Positions 9,341-17,872 of a DNA stretch of 64,000 nt are shown in pieces. This stretch comes from Xanthomonas vesicatoria ATCC 35937 (lineage in GTDB: Bacteria; Pseudomonadota; Gammaproteobacteria; Xanthomonadales; Xanthomonadaceae): the NCBI RefSeq assembly GCF_001908725.1, contig NZ_CP018725.1, positions 1,736,001 through 1,800,000 of the forward strand. Direction: 5' to 3'. Position 1 is the stretch's first letter, and each line of letters starts with the position of its first letter. The notes beneath the pieces are model-generated. The model was not told where the DNA came from, searched no databases, and worked only from the letters and a program-made list of their open reading frames with translations. The position numbers and the translations under genes are program-made.

Positions 9341-9497
9341 GGGAATCGGGAGTCGGGACTGGGGAATCGAATGCAGCGTTGCGGGTGGGTCGATGGAATC
9401 CCCTTCGCGCCAAGTTGCATCGGCGAGGCGGCCAGACCCCGCCTTAGGCCTTACCCTCGCACCAGCCCGTTTCAACGATTCCCGATTCCCTATTCCT
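9341..9497. repeat. Inverted pair of GGGATTCGGGA-type repeats
   Basis: One cluster (9341-9370: GGGAATCGGGAGTCGGGA and onward) and its inverse (9476-9497: CGATTCCCGATTCCCTATTC) flank about 105 bp. The inverse cluster overlaps the TAG stop codon of the symporter gene at 9490-9492. The same arrangement recurs at 31076-31210 and 57687-57833, each time in a gap between two minus-strand genes. Confidence 0.7.
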
Positions 9498-10770
9498 CGC
9501 CCTTGGCCACCAGGGTCGTCAGCGCCAGATCGCCGGTGACATTGAGCGCGGTGCGGCACATATCCAGGAAGTGGTTCACGCCCAGGATCATGCCGATGCC
9601 GACCGGGTTGACCCCGACCATTGCGCAGATCAGTGCCACCACCGGCAGCGAGCCCGACGGCACGCCAGCGGTGCCGATGCCGCCCAGGATGCAGACCAGC
9701 ATCACCATGAATTGCTGGCCGATGCCCAGGTCGACGTTGAAGAACTGCGCCAGGAAGATCACCGTCACGCCCTCGAACAGCGCGGTGCCATTCTGGTTCG
9801 CGGTGGCGCCGACCGTCAGCACGAAGCGCGACACGCGCGGCGGCAGGCCCATTTCGTCGGCCACGCGCAAGGCGGTAGGCAGGGTCGCGTTACTGGAGGC
9901 GGTGGAGAAGGCCATCATCGTGGCCTCCTGGGTCTGCTTGAAGAAGCCCAGCGGCGAGCGCCCGGCGAACTTCACCGCCAGCCCGTAGCTGACCACCATG
10001 TGCAGGCCCAGCGCCAGCACCACCACGCCCACGTAGGCGCCCAGGCGGATCAGCAGATCGAAGCCGAATAGCGCGGCCAGGTTGAACATGAAGCAGGCCA
10101 CCGCATACGGCGCCAGGCGGATCACCAGCCCGATCAAGGTCATCGAAATTTCGAAGATGCCTTCAATGCCGCGCTTGAGTGTGGCGACCTTTTCGTCGGG
10201 GGTGAGCACCATGCCGACGCCGAACATCACAGCGAAGAACATCAGCGACAGGATCGCGCCATTGCTGGACGCGGCAGCAATCACGTTGTTGGGCACGATC
10301 GACAGCAACATGTCCATGCCCTGCGGCTGTGTGCCGGAGCTGGAAATGATCTCGCGGGTGCGGTCGGCGTTTTCCTGGATGAGTTGATTGGCCAGCTGCG
10401 GGTCCACGCCCGCACCGGGCTTGAGCACGTTGACCAACACCAGACCGAGCAGCACCGCAATGCCGGACAGCACGACGGTGTAGCCCAGCGTGCGCCAGCC
10501 CACGCGGCCCAGCGCACGGATGTCGCCCATTTCGGAGATGCCCATCACCAGCGCCGAAAACAGCAGCGGTACGATCAGCATGAAGATCAGATTGAGGAAG
10601 ATCTGCGAGAACGGCGTGGTCACGTACTTGGTCGCCAGCCGCACCCACTCGGCGTCGCTACCGGCCAGGTAGTACACGGCCAGACCCAACAACAGGCCCA
10701 CGGCGAAGCCAATGCCCATCTTCCAATGCAGGGGCAGGCCCGGGCGGCGTGCGGCTGGGGATGCAGTCAT
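9490..10770 (-). CDS. Dicarboxylate/amino acid:cation symporter (DAACS family)
   Basis: A 426-residue inner-membrane transporter of the GltP/DctA family, which moves glutamate, aspartate or C4-dicarboxylates with H+ or Na+. It has about eight hydrophobic spans, the serine-rich hairpin FSTASSNATLPTAL, and the closing signature LDMCRTALNVTGDL. The usual NMDGT motif reads NQNGT here (ATANQNGTALF), replacing the acidic residue that binds sodium in the archaeal homologue; this may change the coupling ion. The ATG at 10770 (MTASPAAR) leads into the first span; the frame is open about 160 codons further upstream but that part is not membrane-like. The stop codon lies within a repeat. Confidence 0.88.
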   Translation of the reverse strand: MTASPAARRPGLPLHWKMGIGFAVGLLLGLAVYYLAGSDAEWVRLATKYVTTPFSQIFLNLIFMLIVPLLFSALVMGISEMGDIRALGRVGWRTLGYTVVLSGIAVLLGLVLVNVLKPGAGVDPQLANQLIQENADRTREIISSSGTQPQGMDMLLSIVPNNVIAAASSNGAILSLMFFAVMFGVGMVLTPDEKVATLKRGIEGIFEISMTLIGLVIRLAPYAVACFMFNLAALFGFDLLIRLGAYVGVVVLALGLHMVVSYGLAVKFAGRSPLGFFKQTQEATMMAFSTASSNATLPTALRVADEMGLPPRVSRFVLTVGATANQNGTALFEGVTVIFLAQFFNVDLGIGQQFMVMLVCILGGIGTAGVPSGSLPVVALICAMVGVNPVGIGMILGVNHFLDMCRTALNVTGDLALTTLVAKGEE

Positions 10771-11175
10771 CTGGTCGGCCTTGATCTGGACACAAAGACT
10801 GGAGCTTAACAAACGCCATCGCGGCGGCCACGCCGCGCTGCAGCTGCCCGAGGGTAGGTGTGCCTTGCGAGGGCAGTTGGTGGGAACGTTGCAAAGCGGC
10901 AAAGCATGCATCTCGCGCAAGGCCAGGCATGTTCGGCCAATACTTCGCTCGACCTGAATCAGGGAGCGATTCGCATACCGCAGCAATGCGTTGGTGGGTG
11001 GGTTCTTCGAGTGCTCGCGGTTGTGGATGCTCGCATCCAAGCGATTGGGGATTGGGGACTTGTACCTTATGCCTGGCACTGCACTTGGGACTTGCGACCA
11101 CCTAATTTCACTGCGGCTGAGGTCGTGAGCGTTGAAGTCAGATCGATGCTCTAAAGCCGGGCTGATCGAGGGCGC

Positions 11176-11274
11176 GGTGCCCTCACCACTTCCGGGACAC
11201 GCCGTGAATCCGTCCCTGGAGGCTCGGTGGCGGCATCCATGCCGCCACACGGTCCCGCAAGCGGTAAGGACACC
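11176..11274. repeat. Palindromic intergenic element, copy 1
   Basis: About 99 bp with imperfectly inverted outer ends (GGTGCCCTCACC at 11176 against GGTAAGGACACC ending at 11274) and a central palindrome GGCGGCATCCATGCCGCC. It resembles a repeat I know from Xanthomonas intergenic regions. The copy at 11463-11566 is in the opposite orientation. Confidence 0.7.
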
Positions 11275-11462
11275 GCGCCATGACGTTGGTCGGTACTTGC
11301 TTGAAAGAACCTGATCGCAGCGCGCGCGCTGACTGCCGATGTAGGCGGCCGCATTCGCATCAGACAGACGTTGATGTAAAAAGAGGTGTCGCCAGCGAGC
11401 AGCATGGATCGCAGAGCGACGTGATGCATTACTCTCCCATGCACGCCGACCAACACGACTGG

Positions 11463-11566
11463 CCCTTGCCCGCTTACCGCCGCGAGACCTTTGGCGGCAT
11501 GGATGCCGCCAAGGAGCCTACAGGGTTGTACTTGCAGCGTATCCCGCGATGGTGAGCGGGCAAGGG
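11463..11566. repeat. Palindromic intergenic element, copy 2 (inverted relative to copy 1)
   Basis: Outer ends CCCTTGCCCGCTTACC (from 11463) and GGTGAGCGGGCAAGGG (to 11566) are inverted repeats with one mismatch. The centre contains GGCGGCATGGATGCCGCC. GGAGCCTACAGGG here answers to CCCTGGAGGCTC in copy 1 on the other strand. Confidence 0.7.
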
Positions 11567-11845
11567 ACCTGCAGCCGAATGGCAGCCGCAACGTCTTGCC
11601 CTCGGCAACACAGCAGATATTCCAGGAACTAGGCGCGGCCAATAACACGTAGCGAGCAGTTGCCAGATGGATGTGGCGACGCGCTCAGAACCGGGGTGAT
11701 CAGTGAGAAGCGAGTTTCCATCGCCAGCCACGCCCGCGTTGCGACCGCATCGCCCTTGTTAGCTGATCCAAGCGCTACAGCGATGCACAAGGAGGCGCCG
11801 CTTATTGACCCTCAGTCGCTGCCGATGCCGATGCCGCGCAGGCGA

Positions 11846-13606
11846 TCAAGGCGCTGGCGGATACAACGGCGCCAGCACCTCAGGTTCTGCAGCGCTCGCG
11901 TGCCGCCAGCGTGGTCCCTTGGCAAAAGCCTCGCGCAGTGCCGACCGCGCGCCCGCCACATCGCCATCGCCGCCCCAGCGGGCGCGCTGCATCCGCGCCA
12001 CCGCAGCGCGTTGGGCGGGATCTGCCAGCGCTGCCAACACGCTGTCGATATCGCCAACGCCGGCCATGCCGCACAGCACGGTGGCCACATCGTCCATGCC
12101 GCCGCTGTCCAGCGCACGGCGCAACTCGGCCACGCCATGCGTCACGCGGCGGCCAGGCACGGGCGCGTCGCCGCCGTTGACATCGGGAACACGGCGTAAG
12201 CCACCGCGTCGACGCAACAATGCCCACGCCAGGGTCACGACCCATAACAACGCAAAGCCCGCCGCGGCGGCGATCCAGCCCCACGGCCGCTGCGTGGGTG
12301 GCGGCTGCAGGCGCAGCGTGCCCCCTGTGGGTGCAGGCGCTGCGGCAGTATTCGACGGGCTGTCGGCTGGCGCAGGTGCAGGCGCCGCGAAGGCGCCACT
12401 CCCCGCGGCCACGTCCAAGGTCAGATCCGGCACCGAGGCCGTCTTCGCCGCACCTGCGCCAACGTCCCACCACGCTACCTGCAGCCCGGGCACGACCAAC
12501 GGGCCGGCGCGGTTGGGCACGATCGAATAGCGACGGGTCAACCGCAACTGCGGCGAGCCGTCCACAAAACGTTCTTCGTATTGCGGCGGCTCGGCGAACA
12601 CTTGCGCATCGGGCACGCTCGGCGTGGGCAACTCGGGGAACTGCGCCTGCGTGGCGCCACGTGCGCTGGCTTCCACCACGAACTGCGTCGCCTCCCCTGC
12701 CGTTGCGCGTTGCGGCGTGGCCGTATAACGCAATTGCAGGCTACGCAATGGCAGCCACGGTTGCGGCGCGTTGACCGGCTGCGCGCGCACCTGCAGCGGA
12801 ATGCTGGCGCTGCGCGCACTCAGCTCGCCATTGCCGCGGCCAAAATAATCATCGAAGAAACCGCCCACCGAGCGCCCGTTGAAGCGCGCCGACGGCAACA
12901 GCAAGCGCCCGCTGCGCTCGGGCACCAGCAGATAACGCCGCTCCACCACGTTGTACTGCCGCCCGTTGACCAGCTTGACCGAACTGACGTCATCGCCGAT
13001 GCGTTGCAGCGATGCGCCATCGGGCGCTTCCAGATCCAGCTCGCCCGAGGCCAGCTGATTGGCGAAGTACAACCGCACCACCACGCCCACACTTTGCTGC
13101 ACGTATGGCTGCGGGTCGTCCACCTGCGTCTGGACGAAGACCTCTTCGTTGCCCTGCGCCTCGCTTGGCCCACTGGCAGCGGCATTGCCGCTACCACCTC
13201 CGCGATTGTTGTTGCTCGCTGGATCGTTCGCCGAGGCCACCACCTGCAGCCGCAGCGGCTCGGTGCGCTCGTTGCCGACCCGGATCGCAGGCACGATCAA
13301 ATCGCCGCTCTTGCGCGGCGTCAACACCACGCCGAACAACGCGCGCACCGTGACCGACCCATTGGTCACCTGCATCTGCTGATTGGCGCTCTTGGCGCCC
13401 AGTGCAAAATCGTTGCGCAACGGCGTGTAATCCGGATCGGCGCCGCGCTGATCGGTTTCGATATTCAACATGACCACGTCGCCGGCATTGGCACTGTCGC
13501 GGTCCAGCCAGGCGCGCGTGACCGCACCTACCGGTGTGCAAACGAACAGCATCATGCAGGCCAGCATGCCGATCGCGCCGCGGCGCAAGTGGTGTGTGCC
13601 CATCAT
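11846..13606 (-). CDS. batD: BatD family protein
   Basis: A 586-residue protein with an N-terminal signal/anchor (LACMMLFVCTPVGAVT), a long beta-rich periplasmic region starting RAWLDRDSANAGDVVMLNIETD, and one transmembrane helix near the C terminus (WIAAAAGFALLWVVTLAWALL) followed by a cytoplasmic tail. BatD proteins belong to the Bacteroides-aerotolerance-type operons with MoxR ATPases and are thought to act in envelope protein complexes; their molecular role is unsettled. It is the last gene of the operon and its ATG overlaps the previous TGA as ATGA (13603-13606), so translation is probably coupled. No terminator is visible downstream. Confidence 0.85.
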   Translation of the reverse strand: MMGTHHLRRGAIGMLACMMLFVCTPVGAVTRAWLDRDSANAGDVVMLNIETDQRGADPDYTPLRNDFALGAKSANQQMQVTNGSVTVRALFGVVLTPRKSGDLIVPAIRVGNERTEPLRLQVVASANDPASNNNRGGGSGNAAASGPSEAQGNEEVFVQTQVDDPQPYVQQSVGVVVRLYFANQLASGELDLEAPDGASLQRIGDDVSSVKLVNGRQYNVVERRYLLVPERSGRLLLPSARFNGRSVGGFFDDYFGRGNGELSARSASIPLQVRAQPVNAPQPWLPLRSLQLRYTATPQRATAGEATQFVVEASARGATQAQFPELPTPSVPDAQVFAEPPQYEERFVDGSPQLRLTRRYSIVPNRAGPLVVPGLQVAWWDVGAGAAKTASVPDLTLDVAAGSGAFAAPAPAPADSPSNTAAAPAPTGGTLRLQPPPTQRPWGWIAAAAGFALLWVVTLAWALLRRRGGLRRVPDVNGGDAPVPGRRVTHGVAELRRALDSGGMDDVATVLCGMAGVGDIDSVLAALADPAQRAAVARMQRARWGGDGDVAGARSALREAFAKGPRWRHASAAEPEVLAPLYPPAP

Positions 13607-15423
13607 CGTCCGTCCCGTTGTCTGCGTTCGTATTCCAGCCTGAATTTGGTGCGCAGCAGGCTACCCGGGTCGTCCGGCACGCGCCGTAACCACGCATCCA
13701 CCGCCTGGCGTTGCTCGCGCTGCTCCGGCGTCTCGCTTGCCATGGCGTCCTCCGGCTTGCCCTTCGCATCGGCGCCCTTGTCGCCGGCCTGCGCCATCGC
13801 TTGCTGCATCTTGCGACGCTGCGCTTCGTCGGCCTGCTGCTGCGCCTTTGCATCGGCCGATTGCGGTGGCGCGTCTTGCTTGCTTTGCTCGCCCTTGCCG
13901 TCCTTGGACGGTTGCTGCTGCGACTTGCCGTCCTGCGGTGCCTGCGCGCCGGGCGGTTGCTCCTGCTTGCCTTGCTCGCCTGGGGCGTTCTGCCCGTCCT
14001 TGCCGGCGTCTTTCGCGTTCTTCTGGTCTTGCCCGGACGAATCCTGACCGGGCTTGTTCTTGCCTGACTGATTCTGATCCTTGGACTGGCCTTTGCCATC
14101 CTTGTCGTTGCGCTGCTGGCGCTTGCGCGCTGCGTCGACCGCTGCGCGATTGGCGATCGCATCGGCCTGCTTGGGATGTTGCTTGAGCGCACGATCGTAA
14201 GCGGCAATCGCCTCGTCGTACTGCCCTTGCCGTGCCAGCGCATTGCCCAGGTTGTACAGCCCTTCGTCGGTCGGCACGCCTTCGAATGCCTTTTGCGCAG
14301 CGGCAAAATCGCCCTTGCGGTACGCCTGCACGCCAGCATCCAGGCGCTGCTGCTGCACCTGATCGGCGCGCTGCCACAAGGTGCCGTCGGCCGCCTGTGC
14401 AGGCTGCGCCAGCGGCAACACGCACATCAGCGCCACCATCGCCACCACTGCGCGGCGTCGGAACGCCAACAGCGCCAATAGCATCACCGGCAGCACCAGC
14501 CAGTAGCCTTCGTCGAGCCAGGTCTTGCCGCCGTTGGCCTCGGCGGTCTCGTCGGCCAGCGGCTGCTGCGCGGGATCGAGTACACCCAGCGCTTGCAGGT
14601 CCGCGTCGTCAGGCGCGATGCGGGCGTAGCGCCCACCACCCTGCCCTGCCAGGTCGCGCAGGCTTGCCTCGTCCAGTTTTGCCTGCGCGATTTCGCCGCT
14701 GCCGGTGCGGTAGGCGGCGCCACGTGGGCTGCCTACGCCGAGTGCAGAAACATGGAATCCACGCGCGCGGGCAGTACGTGCCGAGCTTTCCGCCGAGCCG
14801 TCGGCGCTATCGCTGACCAGCAGGATATCGCCCTGTTTAAAGCCGGCCTGCTGCAACAGCCGGGCCGCTGCATCGATGGCCCTGTCGGCACGTTTGCCGT
14901 CCACCGGCATTACCGATGGTGACAACGCATCCAGAAACAGCGCAACGTTGGTTGCGTCTTCGGTCAATGGCGCAACGGTGAAGCTCTCCCCCGCATACGC
15001 CAGCAAGGCAACCTCGCCGCCAGCGCGCTTACGCAGCAGCGTGGCCAGTTTGGCGCGCGCCTGCAGCAGGCGCGATGGCGGCAGATCGGTCGCATTGCTA
15101 CTGGACGACAGATCCAATACCACCACCAACGGCATGCTCGATTGAAAGACCGGGCGCTCGGTCTGCCGCCAGCTCGGCCCACTCATCGCCACCACTGCAA
15201 GCGCATAGGTCAGCGCGACCAACACGAAGCCCACCCAGCCGCGCCGGCCACCGGCCACCAGCAAGCCCGGCAACAGATGCGCGTCCACGCTGTGACGCCA
15301 CACATTGGCGCTGCGTCGACGCAGGTGCCACAACAACGCGGCCGGCACGATCAACAACAGCGCCCACAGCCAATCCGGGCGCAATAGATGCAACGCGGTC
15401 ATTGCTTCAGACAGCGCGTTCAT
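13603..15423 (-). CDS. BatB/BatC fusion: VWA domain plus TPR and low-complexity tail
   Basis: A 606-residue protein. Two membrane spans precede a von Willebrand A domain from about residue 95, with the metal-site motif DLSSSSN; a further span lies near residue 315 (YWLVLPVMLLALLAF). A TPR region (YNLGNALARQGQYDEAIAAYDRAL) follows at about 375-420, then roughly 150 residues very rich in Gln, Lys, Gly, Asp and Pro, and a final conserved-looking segment (WLRRVPDDPGSLLRTKF). In many bacteria BatB and BatC are separate; here they are one polypeptide. The ATG at 15423 overlaps the TGA of batA as ATGA. VWA proteins with MoxR partners are thought to assemble or activate metal-dependent complexes. Confidence 0.85.
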   Translation of the reverse strand: MNALSEAMTALHLLRPDWLWALLLIVPAALLWHLRRRSANVWRHSVDAHLLPGLLVAGGRRGWVGFVLVALTYALAVVAMSGPSWRQTERPVFQSSMPLVVVLDLSSSSNATDLPPSRLLQARAKLATLLRKRAGGEVALLAYAGESFTVAPLTEDATNVALFLDALSPSVMPVDGKRADRAIDAAARLLQQAGFKQGDILLVSDSADGSAESSARTARARGFHVSALGVGSPRGAAYRTGSGEIAQAKLDEASLRDLAGQGGGRYARIAPDDADLQALGVLDPAQQPLADETAEANGGKTWLDEGYWLVLPVMLLALLAFRRRAVVAMVALMCVLPLAQPAQAADGTLWQRADQVQQQRLDAGVQAYRKGDFAAAQKAFEGVPTDEGLYNLGNALARQGQYDEAIAAYDRALKQHPKQADAIANRAAVDAARKRQQRNDKDGKGQSKDQNQSGKNKPGQDSSGQDQKNAKDAGKDGQNAPGEQGKQEQPPGAQAPQDGKSQQQPSKDGKGEQSKQDAPPQSADAKAQQQADEAQRRKMQQAMAQAGDKGADAKGKPEDAMASETPEQREQRQAVDAWLRRVPDDPGSLLRTKFRLEYERRQRDGR

Positions 15424-16427
15424 CGCCATCTCCGCGGCAGCACGTAGGCGAGCAAGGCCACCAGCATGGCAGCGCCCAATGGCCAATAGTAACGCTCCAC
15501 GCGCGGCTGCACCGACGGGCCGAGCGCCTTCACCGGCTCTAGCCGATCAAGCTCGGCATAGATGCCCGCAAGCTCTTCGGTATCGCGGGCGCGGAAGAAC
15601 CGCCCGCCGGTCTGCTCGGCAATCTTGCGCAAGCCCGCTTCATCGATGTCGTCGTTGCCACCGGCCGGGATCGGCACACCGAACAACGAGTACCCGCCGC
15701 TGCCGCCAAAAGCGATGGTGTGCACACGCACGCCCTCGGCCTTGGCGAGTTCGGCCGCCTTCAACGGGTTGAGCACGCCGGCGGTGTTGACGCCGTCGGT
15801 AAGCAACACCACCACGCGCTGGCCCTGTTTCTGCTCGCGCAGCCGTTTGACCGACAAGGCGATCGCATCGCCGATGGCGGTCTCGCGCCCGGCCAATCCC
15901 ACCACGCTGTCGGCCAGCTGGTCGCGCACCGAGGTGAGGTCGGCAGTGAGCGGTGTCAGCGCATAAGCGCGCTGGCCGAAGACCAGCAGGCCGACGCGGT
16001 CGCCGTCGCGCCGATCCAGAAAATCCGACAATACCGCCTTGGCCGCGGTCAAGCGATCGACCACATTGCCGCCAAGCACCATGTCCGGCTCGCTCATGCT
16101 GCCGGACAGATCCACCGCCAGCATCATCTGCCGCGCCTCGCGCGGCGGCTGGATCACCTCGCCCAGTTGCTGCGGACGCGCCAGCGCCGCGCACAGCAGA
16201 AACCACCCCAGCCAGGCCAACCAGCGCGGCATGCGCAAGGCGGGTACGCGCCGTGCCTGGGCAACCGCATGCAATTGATCGGCATACGGCACACGCAGCG
16301 CGGCCGTATCGGCACGGCGCTGCGGCCAGAACCACATCAGCAGCGGCAGCGGCATCAACCACCACGCCCATGGCCACGCGCAGTGCGCCAACGCGTCCTG
16401 CCATTGCGACCACTGCAGCCAGTTCAT
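15420..16427 (-). CDS. batA: BatA-like VWA domain protein
   Basis: A 335-residue membrane protein with hydrophobic segments near the N terminus (AWWLMPLPLLMWFW and WLAWLGWFLLCAAL), a VWA domain from about residue 90 with an intact metal-ion-dependent adhesion site (DLSGSMSEPD), and a C-terminal span (LGAAMLVALLAYVLP). The ATG at 16427 overlaps the preceding gene's TGA as ATGA, and its own TGA overlaps the next start in the same way. The pair of VWA proteins with opposite membrane anchors is the core of Bat systems. Confidence 0.87.
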   Translation of the reverse strand: MNWLQWSQWQDALAHCAWPWAWWLMPLPLLMWFWPQRRADTAALRVPYADQLHAVAQARRVPALRMPRWLAWLGWFLLCAALARPQQLGEVIQPPREARQMMLAVDLSGSMSEPDMVLGGNVVDRLTAAKAVLSDFLDRRDGDRVGLLVFGQRAYALTPLTADLTSVRDQLADSVVGLAGRETAIGDAIALSVKRLREQKQGQRVVVLLTDGVNTAGVLNPLKAAELAKAEGVRVHTIAFGGSGGYSLFGVPIPAGGNDDIDEAGLRKIAEQTGGRFFRARDTEELAGIYAELDRLEPVKALGPSVQPRVERYYWPLGAAMLVALLAYVLPRRWR

Positions 16428-16891
16428 CGCTGGCCTCGCATCAACTGCAGGAAACGTTGCCGCGCCAATGCCTGCAGGGCATCCAGATCGGCCACCGCCG
16501 GTGTGCGTTGAAACCCGCCTTCGAGCAATGTCCGTCCCAGCCCCTGCGAAAACGCGTGCGTCTTGCTCTTTCGCCCGTCCAGAAACTGCAACCACGCCTC
16601 GCCCTGCAAGCGGTCGGCCTGCGTATCCACGGTGCGCGCCGCGCGGCGCAACAGTATCGACAAGGTCGCCAGGCGCTGCGCGGGGGTTGTGGCACGCTGC
16701 AGTTCGCTATCGAAGGCAGCCAACCAGCGGCGCTGCCGACGACGACGGCGCCACCACCACAACCACGCGCCCGCCAGCACCAGCACGACCGCAGCGATCA
16801 CCAACCACCACCCCGGCGCCAGCGGCCACCACGACGGCGACGGCGGCAGATGGACATCGCGCAGCGGAAGCGATTGCGGTGCCATCGTCAT
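16424..16891 (-). CDS. DUF4381 family membrane protein
   Basis: A 155-residue protein with a short N-terminal segment (LRDVHLPPSPSWWPLAPGWW), a single transmembrane helix (LVIAAVVLVLAGAWLWWW), a strongly basic stretch after it (RRRRRQRRW), and a helical cytoplasmic part. This is the DUF4381 layout, which is found between DUF58 and VWA genes in Bat-type operons; no activity is known. The ATG at 16891 is chosen because it forms the ATGA overlap with the preceding gene, matching the rest of the operon; an ATG two codons later is possible. Confidence 0.82.
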   Translation of the reverse strand: MTMAPQSLPLRDVHLPPSPSWWPLAPGWWLVIAAVVLVLAGAWLWWWRRRRRQRRWLAAFDSELQRATTPAQRLATLSILLRRAARTVDTQADRLQGEAWLQFLDGRKSKTHAFSQGLGRTLLEGGFQRTPAVADLDALQALARQRFLQLMRGQR

Positions 16892-17826
16892 GCGCCCCGC
16901 ATGAGCGTGCTGCCGCTCAACCATGCATCGCTGGCATCGTCGGTGGACAGACGGTGCAACCGCACGCCGCGCGATTGCAGCAGCGTGGCCAGCTGTTGCA
17001 ACGGCGCAACAAACTCGGCCTGCCAACGCGCGCGCGCAGCCTGGCTCCCCAGGTCCAGGGCGATGCGCTCGCCGCGGACATCGAAACTCAGCGCACGCGC
17101 CGGCGGCGACAGTTCCAGGGGGTCGACCAGGACGATCACCACCACCTCGTGATGCAACGCCAGGCCGGACCAGCGCGTCGCCGAAATCTTGCTGGCGCTG
17201 CGCGGATCGGCCAGCACCGTCAGCCGCGCACCGGGACGCAGCAGGCGTGCGGCATGGTCCAGCGCCACATCCAGCCCGGCATCGCCAGACGGCGGTTGCG
17301 CGTACCAGCGCGCCAATGCATCCAGCACCGGCAGCACGCCACGCTGGCCCGACCGCGGCGCGATCGGCGCCTCGCTGGCGGTGCCGCGCAAGGCGGCAAT
17401 CCGATCACCCTGCCGCTGCGCCAGCCATGCCGCCACCGCGCCGGCGCGCGCCGCCTGCACCGACTTGTAGCGCGTGCGCGTCCCGAAGAAGAGCGCGGGC
17501 GAGGTGTCGGCGACGATCAGGCTCAAGCGTTCACGCTCGGCCTGAAACAACTTGGTATGGGCGCGCCCGGTACGTGCGGTGACGCGCCAATCGATATGCC
17601 GCGCATCGTCGCCGGCCACGTATTCGCGCGACTCGGCGTATTCCATCCCGCGCCCGCGGGTGGCGGCCGGCACCGGTCCCACCAGGCCATGCCGGCCACG
17701 CCCGGGCTGCCCGCGATGCAGCGCGGTGCCGCGCAATGCGATCAACTCGGCAAGGCTCGGGCGCAGACCATCGCCAGCAACGGACGAGGCAGGATTCACA
17801 GGGGAGGAAGACGGCATCGAAGACAT
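16888..17826 (-). CDS. DUF58 domain protein
   Basis: A 312-residue protein with the conserved DUF58 block GRGMEYAESREYVAGDDAR followed by HIDWRVTARTG and LSLIVADTSPALFFGT; the fold resembles a VWA domain. DUF58 proteins accompany MoxR ATPases and are presumed partners or substrates of them. There is no clear membrane span, so it is probably cytoplasmic or peripheral. The ATG at 17826 lies 46 bases after the moxR stop; an ATG three codons later is an alternative. Its end overlaps the DUF4381 start by ATGA. Confidence 0.85.
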   Translation of the reverse strand: MSSMPSSSPVNPASSVAGDGLRPSLAELIALRGTALHRGQPGRGRHGLVGPVPAATRGRGMEYAESREYVAGDDARHIDWRVTARTGRAHTKLFQAERERLSLIVADTSPALFFGTRTRYKSVQAARAGAVAAWLAQRQGDRIAALRGTASEAPIAPRSGQRGVLPVLDALARWYAQPPSGDAGLDVALDHAARLLRPGARLTVLADPRSASKISATRWSGLALHHEVVVIVLVDPLELSPPARALSFDVRGERIALDLGSQAARARWQAEFVAPLQQLATLLQSRGVRLHRLSTDDASDAWLSGSTLMRGA

Positions 17827-17872
17827 CGGAGTCGGGCGAGAGGGCGGCAGACCTCGGCAACCCGCTGCCCGA

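Larger units (their letters stand above)
10771..11845. other. 1.07-kb gene-free stretch with repeats
   Basis: No frame in this stretch has a convincing start, composition or family resemblance. It holds a short GGGGATTGGGGA run at 11041-11060, related to the GGGATTCGGGA repeats, and the two palindromic elements annotated separately. A CCCTTGTTAGCTGATCC at about 11753-11769 resembles the ends of the MITE-like elements but I found no partner end. Confidence 0.6.

Noticed and set aside
11132..11770. Short open frames in the 10.8-11.8 kb stretch
   Set aside because: They run through palindromic repeat elements, lack ribosome sites and have no protein-like composition.
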